Below, piece after piece: positions 51,224 through 60,807 of a stretch of 64,000 nt of DNA (the first letter of the stretch is position 1; each line of letters opens with the position of its first letter). The stretch covers positions 1-64,000 of the forward strand of contig NZ_WHJG01000023.1 of assembly GCF_011682175.1 (NCBI RefSeq), written 5' to 3'. The translations under genes and the position numbers were made by a program. The DNA is from Massilia frigida (GTDB lineage: Bacteria; Pseudomonadota; Gammaproteobacteria; Burkholderiales; Burkholderiaceae_D). The notes under the pieces are model-generated. The model saw nothing but the letters and a program-made list of their open reading frames with translations. It did not search any database and had not been told where the DNA came from.

Positions 51224-54200
51224 TCAGGCCGGTGCCGCCTGCACGCTCAAGGGCGCAAAAATGGCCTGCAGGTCGTCCTGGGTGATCTGCAAGCCCTGGG
51301 TGTCGCCGCCGCTGAGCACCGCGCTGGCCAGCGCAGCCTTCTTTTGCTGCATCTCCTGGATTTTTTCCTCCAGCGTGGCCTTGGCGATGAGCTTGTAGAC
51401 GAAGACCGGCTTGTCCTGGCCGATGCGCCAGGCGCGGTCGGTCGCCTGGTTCTCCACCGCCGGGTTCCACCAGGGATCGTAATGGATTACGGTGTCGGCC
51501 GCCGTCAGGTTCAGGCCCACGCCACCCGCCTTCAAGCTGATCAGGAAGACTGGCACCGCACCGCTCTGGAACGCCGCCACCTGGGCGCTGCGGTCCTTGG
51601 TGTCGCCCGTCAGCAAGGCATAGCCGATCTTGCGCGCACGCAGCTCGTCCTCGATCAGCGCCAGCATGCTGGTAAATTGTGAAAACACCAGGATCTTGCG
51701 GCCCTCGTCCAGCAACTCTTCCAGCATGACGGTCAGCTCCACCAGCTTGGCCGACTGCGCGCCGCTCTTGCGCCCGCCGGACAAGCTCACCAGGCGCGGA
51801 TCGCAGCACACCTGGCGCAGCTTGAGCAAGGCTTCCAGGATGACGATCTGGCTGCGCGCCACGCCCTTGCTGGCAATCGCCGCGCGCACCTTCTTGTCCA
51901 TCGCCAGGCGCACCGTCTCGTACAGGTCGCGCTGGGCGCCGTCCAGGGTGACTTCCCTCAGCATTTCCGTCTTGGCCGGCAATTCCTTGGCCACATGGTC
52001 CTTGGTGCGGCGCAGCAGGAATGGCTTGATGCGGCGCGTCAGGAAGGCGTTGCGCCCGGCATCGCCGTCGCGCTCCACGGGCTTGCGGAAGTCGCTGTTG
52101 AATTGCTTTTCGTCGCCCAGCAAGCCGGGCAGCAAGAAATGAAATTGCGACCACAGTTCGCCCAGGTGGTTTTGCAGCGGCGTACCGGTCAGGCAAAGAC
52201 GATGGCGCGCGCGCAGCAGGGTGGCCGTCCCGGCGGCCTTGGAGCGGTGGTTCTTGATGTATTGCGATTCGTCCAGGATCAGCAAATGGAACTCCTGCTC
52301 CAGCAACGCCGCTTCGTCGCGCGCCAGCAGCGCATAGGTGGTCAGCACCAGGTCGTGGCTGCCCATCGCGCCGAAGCGCCCGGCGCGCTCGGCGCCATGC
52401 AGCAGCAGCACGCGCAAGGTCGGCGCGAAGCGCGCCGCTTCCTCCTGCCAGTTGCCCATCAGGCTGGTGGGCGCCACCACCAGGGCCGGGCGGTCCAGCC
52501 GCCCCGCTTCCTTTTCCAGCAGGATGTGGGACAAGGTCTGGATGGTCTTGCCCAGGCCCATGTCGTCGGCCAAAATGCCCGCCAGGCCGTATTCGCGCAG
52601 AAACTGCATCCATGCCAGGCCTTCTTGCTGGTAATTGCGCAGCGTCGCTTGCAGGCCGCGCGGCGGCGCCACCGCCTGCACGCCGCCAAATCCCGCCAGG
52701 CGCCGGCCGAGGGAGCGCAGCGTCTCGCCGCCCATCCAGCGCAGCCGGGCGCTGGCCTCGAGCTCGGCCAGGCGGGCCGCGTCCAGGCTGGGCAGGCGAA
52801 TGGCATTGCCGATGCGTTCGAGGAAATACAGTTCGCCCAGGGTGGCCAGGATCGGCCGGATGCGGCTCCAGGGCAGGCCCACGCGGCCGCCGCCGGGCAG
52901 GCGCGCCATCAACACCTCGCTGTCGGCATGGGCCGCCAGCGCCTGTGCATCGAACTGCGCGGGCGCGCCGCGGATCAGTTGCAACAGGATCGGCAGCAGG
53001 GGGACGCGCTCGCCGTCGACCACGATCCCCAGTTCCAGCTCGAACCAGGCATTGCCTTCGCCGCCCTGCTCGACGGCGGCGTACCAGTCGTCGATCTGGC
53101 GCACGTCGAAGCGGAAGCTGGGCGCCAGGTCCAGCAGCCAGCCTTGCGCGCGCAGGGCCGGCAAGCCGCTGCGCCCGAAGGCGAGCCAGGCGTCGCTGCT
53201 GGCCAGTTCCAGGGCCCCGAAGAAATGCTCCAGCGCGGGCGCGCTGCTGCCCTGGAAGCCGTAGCCTTCCAGGGTGGCATGGGCGAGCGCTTCGGCGCGC
53301 CGGTCGCGCTCGATCCGCTCGCTGCCGCTGGCCGTGGTGCGCATCAGCACCTGGCTGGCATCGACCGAGGCGCGCTTGCCATCGTAGTCGAAGGCCAGCA
53401 CCGCGTAATCGTGCCAAGCCGATTCACGGCCGCCGTGGATACTCTGTTCCATGCTGCCCAGCAAAAGATAGGGGGTCGGGTGGATATCGTCGCGCACCGT
53501 CAATCCCATGGCCGGCGGGAGCGGCATCAGGCGGTCCAGCTGCAAGGCTTGCATCTCGGCGGCGAGGCGGACCGCTTGCACCGCCTCGACCTGGGGCGCC
53601 TGCTTTACCATGTCCAGCAAGGTTGCGGCGGGCAGCGCGCGCAGCGCGGCCGGCATCTCGAGTTCGCCCAGCTGGCCGTCGTGGAGATACATCGGCGGAT
53701 CGGTCGGGAGGATCGTGCCGATGGGGCCGCCTTCGGCTTCCCATACCAGGCGCATGACGCTGTTCTCGGGGCGCCAGGCGAGCGCGGCGGTGCGGCGCGC
53801 ACCGCGTACCAGCGGCCGCATCTTGCCTTTGAGTTCCTTGCGCGAGCCGGCCTGCAGCAGCAGGCCCTCGTCCAGCAATTGAGAGAGCAACTGCGCGCCC
53901 AGCGCCTCGCGCGGCTGCGCCACCGTGCCGTAGCTGTCGCCATCGGGACGCAGGGCCAGGAACAGGCGCACCAGGGCCCGCTGGCGCGCGCCGGAAGCGT
54001 CGACCGCCAGCTCGTAGCAATGGCTGATCGCGGTGGCGCTGGTGTAGCCACCGCCGGGGCGCGGACGCGAGCGGCACACCACCAGCTCAAGCTCGCCCTG
54101 CTTGCCGGGAATGAATACGAAGACCAGCTGCGACGCCACCTTGTCCACCGCCGCCTCGCGCTGCGGCAAGCTGCTAGCCTGGACCAGACGGTCGAGCCAG

Positions 54201-54529
54201 GCCGAGCTGGCGTACGGAAGGGCGGCGCCGGAGGGGACCTGGACCGCCTGCTGTTCAAGGTAGGCATACAGCACGGCGACCACATGCTTGCAATTGTATT
54301 CCATGGGGCAAGTGCAATTGCCGTCGATCATCACCCCGCCATCGTCGCTCACATAGACCGTTTGCTCATACACGTAGCGGCCGCTGCCGCCGACCACACC
54401 CTCGATGTCCTCGCCGCTGACGTGGCAGGCATGCACTTTCCCGCGCCTGAAATAGTCGCTGCCGCGCTCGCAGGTTGCGTCGTCTATATTGTCATGAATG
54501 TCGGCCTGGTCGAAGTATGGGATCTGCAT
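51224..54529 (-). CDS. SNF2-family helicase with SWIM zinc finger
   Basis: The 1101-residue protein has an N-terminal SWIM finger (CTCPMEYNCKH, near residues 73-83). A long middle region follows, then the SNF2 ATPase with DDMGLGKT, LDESQYIKNH (DExx box), TGTPLQNHLGELWSQ and ATDRAWRIGQ. Bacterial proteins of this type are usually chromosomal double-strand DNA translocases of unknown role, some in transcription or defence. It is a single gene on the minus strand, convergent with the DUF4105 gene. Confidence 0.93.
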   Translation of the reverse strand: MQIPYFDQADIHDNIDDATCERGSDYFRRGKVHACHVSGEDIEGVVGGSGRYVYEQTVYVSDDGGVMIDGNCTCPMEYNCKHVVAVLYAYLEQQAVQVPSGAALPYASSAWLDRLVQASSLPQREAAVDKVASQLVFVFIPGKQGELELVVCRSRPRPGGGYTSATAISHCYELAVDASGARQRALVRLFLALRPDGDSYGTVAQPREALGAQLLSQLLDEGLLLQAGSRKELKGKMRPLVRGARRTAALAWRPENSVMRLVWEAEGGPIGTILPTDPPMYLHDGQLGELEMPAALRALPAATLLDMVKQAPQVEAVQAVRLAAEMQALQLDRLMPLPPAMGLTVRDDIHPTPYLLLGSMEQSIHGGRESAWHDYAVLAFDYDGKRASVDASQVLMRTTASGSERIERDRRAEALAHATLEGYGFQGSSAPALEHFFGALELASSDAWLAFGRSGLPALRAQGWLLDLAPSFRFDVRQIDDWYAAVEQGGEGNAWFELELGIVVDGERVPLLPILLQLIRGAPAQFDAQALAAHADSEVLMARLPGGGRVGLPWSRIRPILATLGELYFLERIGNAIRLPSLDAARLAELEASARLRWMGGETLRSLGRRLAGFGGVQAVAPPRGLQATLRNYQQEGLAWMQFLREYGLAGILADDMGLGKTIQTLSHILLEKEAGRLDRPALVVAPTSLMGNWQEEAARFAPTLRVLLLHGAERAGRFGAMGSHDLVLTTYALLARDEAALLEQEFHLLILDESQYIKNHRSKAAGTATLLRARHRLCLTGTPLQNHLGELWSQFHFLLPGLLGDEKQFNSDFRKPVERDGDAGRNAFLTRRIKPFLLRRTKDHVAKELPAKTEMLREVTLDGAQRDLYETVRLAMDKKVRAAIASKGVARSQIVILEALLKLRQVCCDPRLVSLSGGRKSGAQSAKLVELTVMLEELLDEGRKILVFSQFTSMLALIEDELRARKIGYALLTGDTKDRSAQVAAFQSGAVPVFLISLKAGGVGLNLTAADTVIHYDPWWNPAVENQATDRAWRIGQDKPVFVYKLIAKATLEEKIQEMQQKKAALASAVLSGGDTQGLQITQDDLQAIFAPLSVQAAPA

Positions 54530-54649
54530 GTGGGATGTCGGTTAACGGAAAAGAGCCGCTATTATCGCCGCAAGCGGGCACTCCCTGCATCAGACCTGTG
54601 CAAGACGATTTGGTTCACGACGGGTGCGCCCGCGCTTTTTTTGAAGCGA

Positions 54650-54672
54650 AAAAAAAGCCACCCGAAGGTGGC
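54650..54672 (-). terminator. Terminator of the small membrane peptide gene
   Basis: GCCACC-CGAA-GGTGGC forms a hairpin followed on the minus strand by a long T-run. Confidence 0.85.
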
Positions 54673-54735
54673 CTTTCATCCGCAGCGGCACCAGCGCGCC
54701 GCGCCCGCTCCGGCCTTCCGGCCGGGCGCCCTGCC

Positions 54736-54813
54736 TCAGTTAAAAAGGAAATACAGCACCACCAGCACGACGGTTGGCACGCCCAGCATCCATCCAATGA
54801 CATATTTACCCAT
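54736..54813 (-). CDS. 25-residue hydrophobic membrane peptide
   Basis: A short gene too small for usual calling: start ATG at 54811-54813 with a GGGAGC ribosome site 7 bp upstream, stop TGA. The product begins MGKYVIGWMLG and is a single membrane helix ending in FLFN. A strong terminator follows 63 bp after the stop, so it forms its own short transcription unit. The function is unknown; many such peptides bind membrane complexes. Confidence 0.7.
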   Translation of the reverse strand: MGKYVIGWMLGVPTVVLVVLYFLFN

Positions 54814-55061
54814 GATCTTGCTCCCTTTAATGTTGTGTGATGTCGATGGGTCCAGAATGCCCTGAAAAACCGGTCTGGTCCGTACGCTACATCACGCAAC
54901 AGCCGCACCGGCGCCAGGCCCCGCCGGCCGGTGTGCGCCATGCGCCACCCTTTGCCGGCCCCTGCCCCTGCGCCAACGCGTTCATTTCCGCGCCTCACAC
55001 TGGCTCGCCCCGCTAAGATATATATAGCCACTGAAAAAATCGCCACCAGCGCGCCATCCCC

Positions 55062-57917
55062 ATGCACATCCTTGAATACAGTAACTTTTGCCCGCCCCGC
55101 AACAAAGCCCACTACGACAAGGTGCGGCAAGCCATCGAACGCGACGATTTTCGTGCGGTCGATGTCAAGAAACTGGCCAACCTGACCCCCGCCAAGATCT
55201 ATCGCGCCAAGCTCGACTACGCCGACCGCCTGCTGTTCTCCACCATCCGCTACCGCGGCGTAGTCTACGCGCTGCTGCTGGAAGTGATCGAACAGCACGA
55301 CTACGCCAAGTCGCGCTTCATGCGCGGGGCCCGCATTGACGAGAACAGTATTCCCGCAGTCGACGCGGCCGAGGCCATCACGCAGGCGGCGCCCATCCCC
55401 TACCTGCATCCGCAACGGCGCCAGCTGCACTGGCTCGACAAGGTGATGTCGTTCGACGATGCGCAGCACGCCATCTACATGCAAAACGCGCCCCTGGTCA
55501 TCGTCGGCAGCGCCGGCAGCGGCAAGACCGCGCTGACGCTCGAAAAAATGAAGCAGGCCCAGGGTGACGTCCTGTACGTGACCCACTCGGCCTACCTGGC
55601 GCAGTCCGCGCGCGATCTGTATTACGCCGATGGATTCGAACCGGCAGGCCAGGAAGCGACCTTCCTGTCCTACCGCGAATTTCTCGAATCGGTGCGGGTC
55701 CTGCCCGGCCGCGAGGCCACCTGGCGCGACTTTTCCGCCTGGTTCGCGCGCATGCGCCAGCAATGCAAGGGCATCGACGCCCATCAGGCATTCGAGGAAA
55801 TCCGCGGCGTGCTGGCCGCCGATGCCGCCGCCGTGCTCACGCGCGAGCAATACCGCGCGCTAGGCACGCGCCAGTCGATCTTTGGCGCGGCCGAACGCGA
55901 TACCGTCTACGATTTGTTCGAGCGCTACCGCGCGTGGCTAAAGCAGGCTCAACTGTTCGACCTGAACCTGGTGGCGCACGACTGGCGCGCCGAGGTGCAG
56001 GCGCGCTACGACTTCGTGGTGGTCGACGAGGTGCAGGACCTGACCGTGGCGCAACTGGCGCTGGTGCTCCGCGCGCTCAGGAAGCCGGGCCAGTTCCTGC
56101 TGTGCGGCGACGCGAACCAGATCGTGCACCCGAATTTTTTCTCCTGGAGCAAAGTCAAATCCCTGTTCTGGCGCGACCCCGAACTGGCCGAGCGCCAGCA
56201 GTTGCAGGTGTTGCGCGCTAATTTCAGGAACAGCACCCAGGTCACGCGGGTGGCCAACACGCTGCTGAAAATCAAGCACCGGCGCTTCGGCTCGATCGAT
56301 CGCGAAAGCAATTTCCTGGTCGACGCCGTCAACCAGGAAGCGGGCGCGGTCAGCCTGCTGGCCGACAGCGATAGCGCGCGGCGCGAGCTGAACGCGCAAA
56401 CGCGCCGCTCCACCCGCTGTGCGGTGCTGGTGCTGCGCGACGAGGACAAGGAGGAAGCGAAACAGCACTTCGACACGCCGCTGATCTTTTCGGTCCACGA
56501 AGCCAAGGGCCTTGAATACGACAGCATCGTGCTGTTCCGCTTCATCTCCGACCACCGCGCCAGGTTTGGCGAGATCGCCGACGGCATCAGCGCGGCCGAC
56601 ATCGCCGGCGACGATCTGCAGTACAGCCGTGCCCGGGACAAGTCCGACAAGTCGCTCGAAATCTACAAGTTCTATGTCAATGCCCTGTATGTGGCCTTGA
56701 CCCGCGCCGTCCGCCATGTTTACCTGGTCGAATCGGACGCCGCGCATCCGCTGTTGCGCCTGCTCGATATGACGCAGACGGGCGCGGCGCCCAAGCATGA
56801 TACGCCCGCGTCCAGCCTGGAAGACTGGCAAAAGGAAGCGCGCAAGCTGGCCTTGCAGGGCAAGCAGGAACAAGCCGACGCGATCGAGCGCCTGATCCTC
56901 AAGAGCACCCCGGTGCCCTGGCCGGTGTTCGACGAAGCCAGGTTGCGCGAGAGCCTGTCCAAGGTGTTCCGCGAGCACGCCGCCGGCAGCAAGCACAAGG
57001 GCCAGCTATACGAGTATGCCGCCTGTTTCGACGAATCGGTCCTGGCCGACGTGCTGGCGCGCTGCGCCGGCTACGGGCAGGCCTACCATTTCCGCAAGCT
57101 CGGCGCAACGCTCGGGCGGCGCCACTACATGCCCTATTTTTCGCGCAACATCAAGGATGTGCTGCGGCTGTGCGACAAGCATGGCGTCGAGCATCGCACG
57201 CCGATGAACCAGACGCCCCTGATGGCGGCGGCGGCCGGCAACCTGCCCCTCATCGAGGCCTTGCTGGCGCGCGGTGCCGACCTGTCCGCCACCGACCACC
57301 TGGGCCGCAACGCGCTGCACTGGGCCATGGCCACCGCCTTGCGCGACCATGCCTACGCCAGCGGTCCGTTCGGCGCTGTCTACCAGCTGGTGGCGCCACC
57401 CTGCATCGACGTCATGGCCGGTGAGCGCCTGGTGCGCATCGACCGCCGCCAATCCGAGTATCCGCTGTTTCAAACCATGTGGGTGCTGTTCAAGTCCTGC
57501 TTTGGCCGGGCCGATGCCGGCGAGCGCGGCAGCTTCGACGCCGGCATGCTGCTGGCGGCCTACGAAAAATGGCCATCCACGGTGCTGGCGCCGGAACGCG
57601 GCAAGCGCGCCTTTATCTCGGGCGTCCTGGCGCGCAACGAGGTCAGCCGCGACTATGCGTACAACCGGCGCCTGTTCAAACGCTTGTCGACCGGGCGCTA
57701 CCAGTTCAATCCGGCACTGGCGCTGCGCCAGCCGGGCCAGGAAGGCGATGGCTGGCATGCCGCGTTTGCCCTGCTGAACCTGCCCCTGGTCAAGGAACTG
57801 GCCGATCCTGGCTACGCCGACTACATCGATTCGCTGCTCAAGCTTGCCGGAATGCCCCCTGCGGGCGAACCGCTGTGGCACACGGCCATCATGCGCCACA
57901 GCGGCCATGCGTCATGA
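55062..57917 (+). CDS. UvrD-like helicase with RelE-like N-terminus and ankyrin C-terminus
   Basis: The 951-residue protein combines three parts. Residues ~40-88 (IYRAKLDYADRLLFSTIRYR, then EVIEQHDYAKSRF) resemble a RelE/HigB-type toxin fold. Residues 140-610 are a superfamily I helicase with Walker A GSAGSGKT (149-156), VVVDEVQDL (near 325), FSVHEAKGLEYDSIVLF and YVALTRAVRHVYLV. Residues ~700-770 hold ankyrin repeats (TPLMAAAAGNLPLIEALLARGADL). No antitoxin gene is adjacent. A defence or RNA/DNA-processing role is a guess. Confidence 0.85.
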   Translation: MHILEYSNFCPPRNKAHYDKVRQAIERDDFRAVDVKKLANLTPAKIYRAKLDYADRLLFSTIRYRGVVYALLLEVIEQHDYAKSRFMRGARIDENSIPAVDAAEAITQAAPIPYLHPQRRQLHWLDKVMSFDDAQHAIYMQNAPLVIVGSAGSGKTALTLEKMKQAQGDVLYVTHSAYLAQSARDLYYADGFEPAGQEATFLSYREFLESVRVLPGREATWRDFSAWFARMRQQCKGIDAHQAFEEIRGVLAADAAAVLTREQYRALGTRQSIFGAAERDTVYDLFERYRAWLKQAQLFDLNLVAHDWRAEVQARYDFVVVDEVQDLTVAQLALVLRALRKPGQFLLCGDANQIVHPNFFSWSKVKSLFWRDPELAERQQLQVLRANFRNSTQVTRVANTLLKIKHRRFGSIDRESNFLVDAVNQEAGAVSLLADSDSARRELNAQTRRSTRCAVLVLRDEDKEEAKQHFDTPLIFSVHEAKGLEYDSIVLFRFISDHRARFGEIADGISAADIAGDDLQYSRARDKSDKSLEIYKFYVNALYVALTRAVRHVYLVESDAAHPLLRLLDMTQTGAAPKHDTPASSLEDWQKEARKLALQGKQEQADAIERLILKSTPVPWPVFDEARLRESLSKVFREHAAGSKHKGQLYEYAACFDESVLADVLARCAGYGQAYHFRKLGATLGRRHYMPYFSRNIKDVLRLCDKHGVEHRTPMNQTPLMAAAAGNLPLIEALLARGADLSATDHLGRNALHWAMATALRDHAYASGPFGAVYQLVAPPCIDVMAGERLVRIDRRQSEYPLFQTMWVLFKSCFGRADAGERGSFDAGMLLAAYEKWPSTVLAPERGKRAFISGVLARNEVSRDYAYNRRLFKRLSTGRYQFNPALALRQPGQEGDGWHAAFALLNLPLVKELADPGYADYIDSLLKLAGMPPAGEPLWHTAIMRHSGHAS

Positions 57918-57934
57918 GCGTGCCGGCGAGCCGA

Positions 57935-58486
57935 TCAGCGCGCAACGGACTTCAGGCAGGCTTGCGCCTGGCCATCGGCGGCGGCCCTGGCCGCCGCATT
58001 GGCGGCGCCCGAGCTCGCGTCGACCACGTTCACGACACACGCCGTGTTCTTGCCGATCTGCGCCACCACCAGGACCGGGCGCCGCTTCGGGCGCTCCGGA
58101 TCGCTTTGATCCATCACCGTCAGGCGCACGATCAATGCCACCGGAACCGTCTTTCCGCCGATCCTGGCAACCCGCCACTCGGCCTTTTTCCCTAGCGTGG
58201 AAAAGCCCTGGGTGACAACATCCCAGTAATCGAGCGCGACGATCCGCGCCTCCGGGCTCACGACATCAATCGAATTTCGCCCATCGTCGTCCAGGATACG
58301 CAGGCGGTAATCGCCCACGCCGGGGCATGTCAATGTGTAGGCGCCACTGGTTTTGTCATCGACCGATTTCTTGCATGCCTTGCCAGCGATGTCGGTGTAC
58401 ACGCTGCTCAGGTTCGTGCGCGCACACGCCCCGGCACTCAAGCCGGCTGCCAGCGCAGCCACGAGTGCCATCAAGCGAATGTTCAT
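57935..58486 (-). CDS. Exported protein of unknown function
   Basis: The 183-residue protein has a signal peptide (cleavage near residue 22) and a domain with two cysteines (GKACKKSVDD, YTLTCPG) that could form a disulfide. A WRVARIGGKTVPVALIVRL strand region and a helical Cys-containing C-terminus follow. I do not recognise the family. It is convergent with the helicase gene. Confidence 0.75.
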   Translation of the reverse strand: MNIRLMALVAALAAGLSAGACARTNLSSVYTDIAGKACKKSVDDKTSGAYTLTCPGVGDYRLRILDDDGRNSIDVVSPEARIVALDYWDVVTQGFSTLGKKAEWRVARIGGKTVPVALIVRLTVMDQSDPERPKRRPVLVVAQIGKNTACVVNVVDASSGAANAAARAAADGQAQACLKSVAR

Positions 58487-58732
58487 GAAGGTCCCTTCGT
58501 TGGAGTTTCAGATAGCGGGAGTCTACTCTCTCGCCACCCTGATCCCGGACACCCTCGGTTGCGCCACCATCGCCTGCCACGACCGCTTCGGCGTCAGCTG
58601 GCCTGGTTGTAAGCAAATACAGCAAGTTGTAAGCACGTGTAAAGGCCGTCAACTCAACGGTTGCGGGCGGCGTTTTCAGCTCAGTGACACGGCAAATGTG
58701 CACCGAACCTCAACCCAGAAAAAGGACTGACC

Positions 58733-58936
58733 ATGAAAAAAGTAATCGCTACCCTGACCGTCGGATTGTTCGCCAGCGCCGCATTCGCGCAGTCCCCGAC
58801 ACCGGCTACGGCACCAGCAACACCGGTAGCGAAGGCTGAAGTAAAGGTTGAAACCAAAGCCGAAGTCAAAGCACCAGCACAGGATATCAAGACCGCCGTC
58901 GAAGCCGCCAAACCGGCTGCGCAGGCAAGCAAGTAA
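58733..58936 (+). CDS. Small Ala/Lys/Glu-rich exported protein
   Basis: The 67-residue precursor has a signal peptide (cleavage after AFA, residue 19). The mature part is a low-complexity tail of Ala, Pro, Lys, Val and Glu. The next gene encodes a longer paralogue with nearly the same signal peptide, so they arose by duplication. Confidence 0.75.
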   Translation: MKKVIATLTVGLFASAAFAQSPTPATAPATPVAKAEVKVETKAEVKAPAQDIKTAVEAAKPAAQASK

Positions 58937-58995
58937 GCAAGACGCTTCATACAAACAAAATAAACCGTTTATACCAATTCCAAGGAAACCACATC

Positions 58996-59388
58996 ATGAA
59001 AAAAACTATCGCTACCCTGATCACCGGCCTGTTCGCTACCGCTGCTTTCGCTCAAGCTCCCGCTCCTGCCGCCCCAGCTGCCCCGGCCGCGAAAACCGAA
59101 GCGCACGTCGTTAAGACCGAATCCAAGGAAACCAAGGTCGTCAAGACCGACACCAAGGATGCGCACGTGGTCAAGACCGACACCAAGGAAACCACGGTCA
59201 CTCCCGGTGCCAAGGAAGAAGTCACCACCACCACCAAGACCGAAGTAAAAACCCACAAGAAGTCCGCCAAGGCCCACGCCAAGGCAGCGAAAGTAGCCAT
59301 GCCAGCGGAAAAAACCGCCAGCACCCCAGCGCCAGCAGCAGCGCCGGTCGCCACGCCAGCCGCAGCCCCGGCCCCGGCAGCCAAGTAA
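58996..59388 (+). CDS. Ala/Lys-rich exported repeat protein
   Basis: The 130-residue precursor shares its first ~20 residues with the previous gene product. The mature part has imperfect repeats of the type HVVKTDTKET (about four, residues 35-70). A Lys/Ala-rich stretch (KSAKAHAKAAKVA) and a Pro/Ala tail follow. It is likely disordered and highly basic; the function is unknown. Confidence 0.75.
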   Translation: MKKTIATLITGLFATAAFAQAPAPAAPAAPAAKTEAHVVKTESKETKVVKTDTKDAHVVKTDTKETTVTPGAKEEVTTTTKTEVKTHKKSAKAHAKAAKVAMPAEKTASTPAPAAAPVATPAAAPAPAAK

Positions 59389-59445
59389 TCTCGCGCCGCT
59401 CCCCGCTGCGGCGGGGATGGTCTTGAGCGCCTTCGCGTCAAGTAC

Positions 59446-59471
59446 AACGCCAACCCATGCAGGTTGGCGTT
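59446..59471 (+). terminator. Terminator after the exported paralogue pair
   Basis: AACGCCAACC pairs perfectly with GGTTGGCGTT around CATGCA, 58 bp after the stop; a T-containing stretch follows. Confidence 0.8.
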
Positions 59472-59644
59472 GCTGTTTCCGGCGCCGATGTTCCCGGCCG
59501 GCCGGCGGCACCGTGGCGTAAATTGACTGTATTTTGTCATTTACGCCAAAACTACCTCCTCGTAAGATAGCCCTGCTACCCGCTGGCCTCGACGTTTGCG
59601 CCGGCGTCGCGCGACTATTTGATGGCCTGACAGGAGTTTCAACC

Positions 59645-60772
59645 ATGACTGGATTCACCCGCCTCGTGCTCATTGCACTTGCCTCCCTCGCCTTGACGGG
59701 TCCATCGATCGCCCAGGAGGGCGCGCCTGTCGTGGCGCCGGCCGTGGCCAGCGTCCGGCCCGGCGAAAAAATCGACACCTACGCGCCGCGCTTCGGGCGC
59801 ACTCGCCCCGTCATCGCAGTCGTTGGCGAAAACAGCGGCACGGTGATGTCCGACTTCGTGCTCCCCTATGGCGTGCTGGCCCGATCCGGCGTCGCCGAGG
59901 TGGTCAGCGTGGCCACCCACGCCGGGCCGCTGCACCTGCCTCCGTTGAAAATCAATCCGGACAATACCGTCGCCCAGTTCGACCAGCGCTATCCCGACGG
60001 TGCCGATTATGTCGTCGTTCCCGCCATGGCAAAGAACGATGACCCGGCCCTGCTGGCCTGGGTCGGCGCCCAGGCGGCAAAAGGCGCGACCATGGTCAGC
60101 ATCTGCAATGGTTCGATCGTGCTGGCCAGGGCCGGCCTGACGCGCGGCCACCGCGCGACCGGCCACTGGAGCACCCACCAGGCGCGCGTGGCCAGCTATC
60201 CGGACACCGTCTGGGTGAAAAACGCGCGCTACGTCGCCGATGGGAAAATCGTCTCGAGTGCCGGCATCAGCGCGGCGATTCCAGCCTCCCTGGCCCTGGT
60301 CGAAGCCATTGGCGGCACCGAACGCGCGCAGGTCCTGGCCACGCAGCTCGGCGTTGGCGACTGGAGCAGCGCGCACGATAGCGACGCGTTTCGCATCACC
60401 TTCGGCGACCGCGTGACGGCCGTCACCTCGTATTTTCTGCGTCCCAGCCAGGATATCGGCATTCCCGTGGCCCCCGGCGTGGACGAACTGGCGCTCTCGC
60501 TCAGCGCCGACGCCTACACCGCCACCCTGCGCGCGCGCGTCCATGCGCTGGCGCAGTCCGACGCGCCGCTCAGGACCCGCAACGGCTTGATGCTGGTTCC
60601 CGACATGGTCGCCGGCCAGGGCAGGCAGCTCGACTGGGTACTGCCCGAATTCGACGCCACCCCGTCCGTCCGGGTGCTCGACAAGGCGCTCGACGACATC
60701 ACTGCCCGCTACGGCGTGGCCGCCGCCCGTTTCGTCGTGCTGGAAGCGGAGTATCCACGCCAGGCGCGATAA
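59645..60772 (+). CDS. Secreted DJ-1/PfpI (GATase1-like) family protein
   Basis: The 375-residue protein has a signal peptide (residues 1-20, ending SIAQ). A DJ-1/PfpI domain follows, with the nucleophile elbow SICNGS and a histidine in THQARV. Most of the family is cytoplasmic, so an exported version is unusual. The C-terminal ~120 residues form a second alpha-beta region that I cannot name. The next gene, 35 bp downstream, encodes a GlxA-type regulator with the same kind of domain. Confidence 0.85.
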   Translation: MTGFTRLVLIALASLALTGPSIAQEGAPVVAPAVASVRPGEKIDTYAPRFGRTRPVIAVVGENSGTVMSDFVLPYGVLARSGVAEVVSVATHAGPLHLPPLKINPDNTVAQFDQRYPDGADYVVVPAMAKNDDPALLAWVGAQAAKGATMVSICNGSIVLARAGLTRGHRATGHWSTHQARVASYPDTVWVKNARYVADGKIVSSAGISAAIPASLALVEAIGGTERAQVLATQLGVGDWSSAHDSDAFRITFGDRVTAVTSYFLRPSQDIGIPVAPGVDELALSLSADAYTATLRARVHALAQSDAPLRTRNGLMLVPDMVAGQGRQLDWVLPEFDATPSVRVLDKALDDITARYGVAAARFVVLEAEYPRQAR

Positions 60773-60807
60773 TGCGTTTTCGGCATTGGCTTACATAAGG
60801 AAACCGC

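Noticed and set aside
51995..54865. 956-codon plus-strand ORF opposite the SNF2 helicase
   Set aside because: It is a Gln/Arg/His-rich shadow with no domain; the helicase motifs are on the minus strand.
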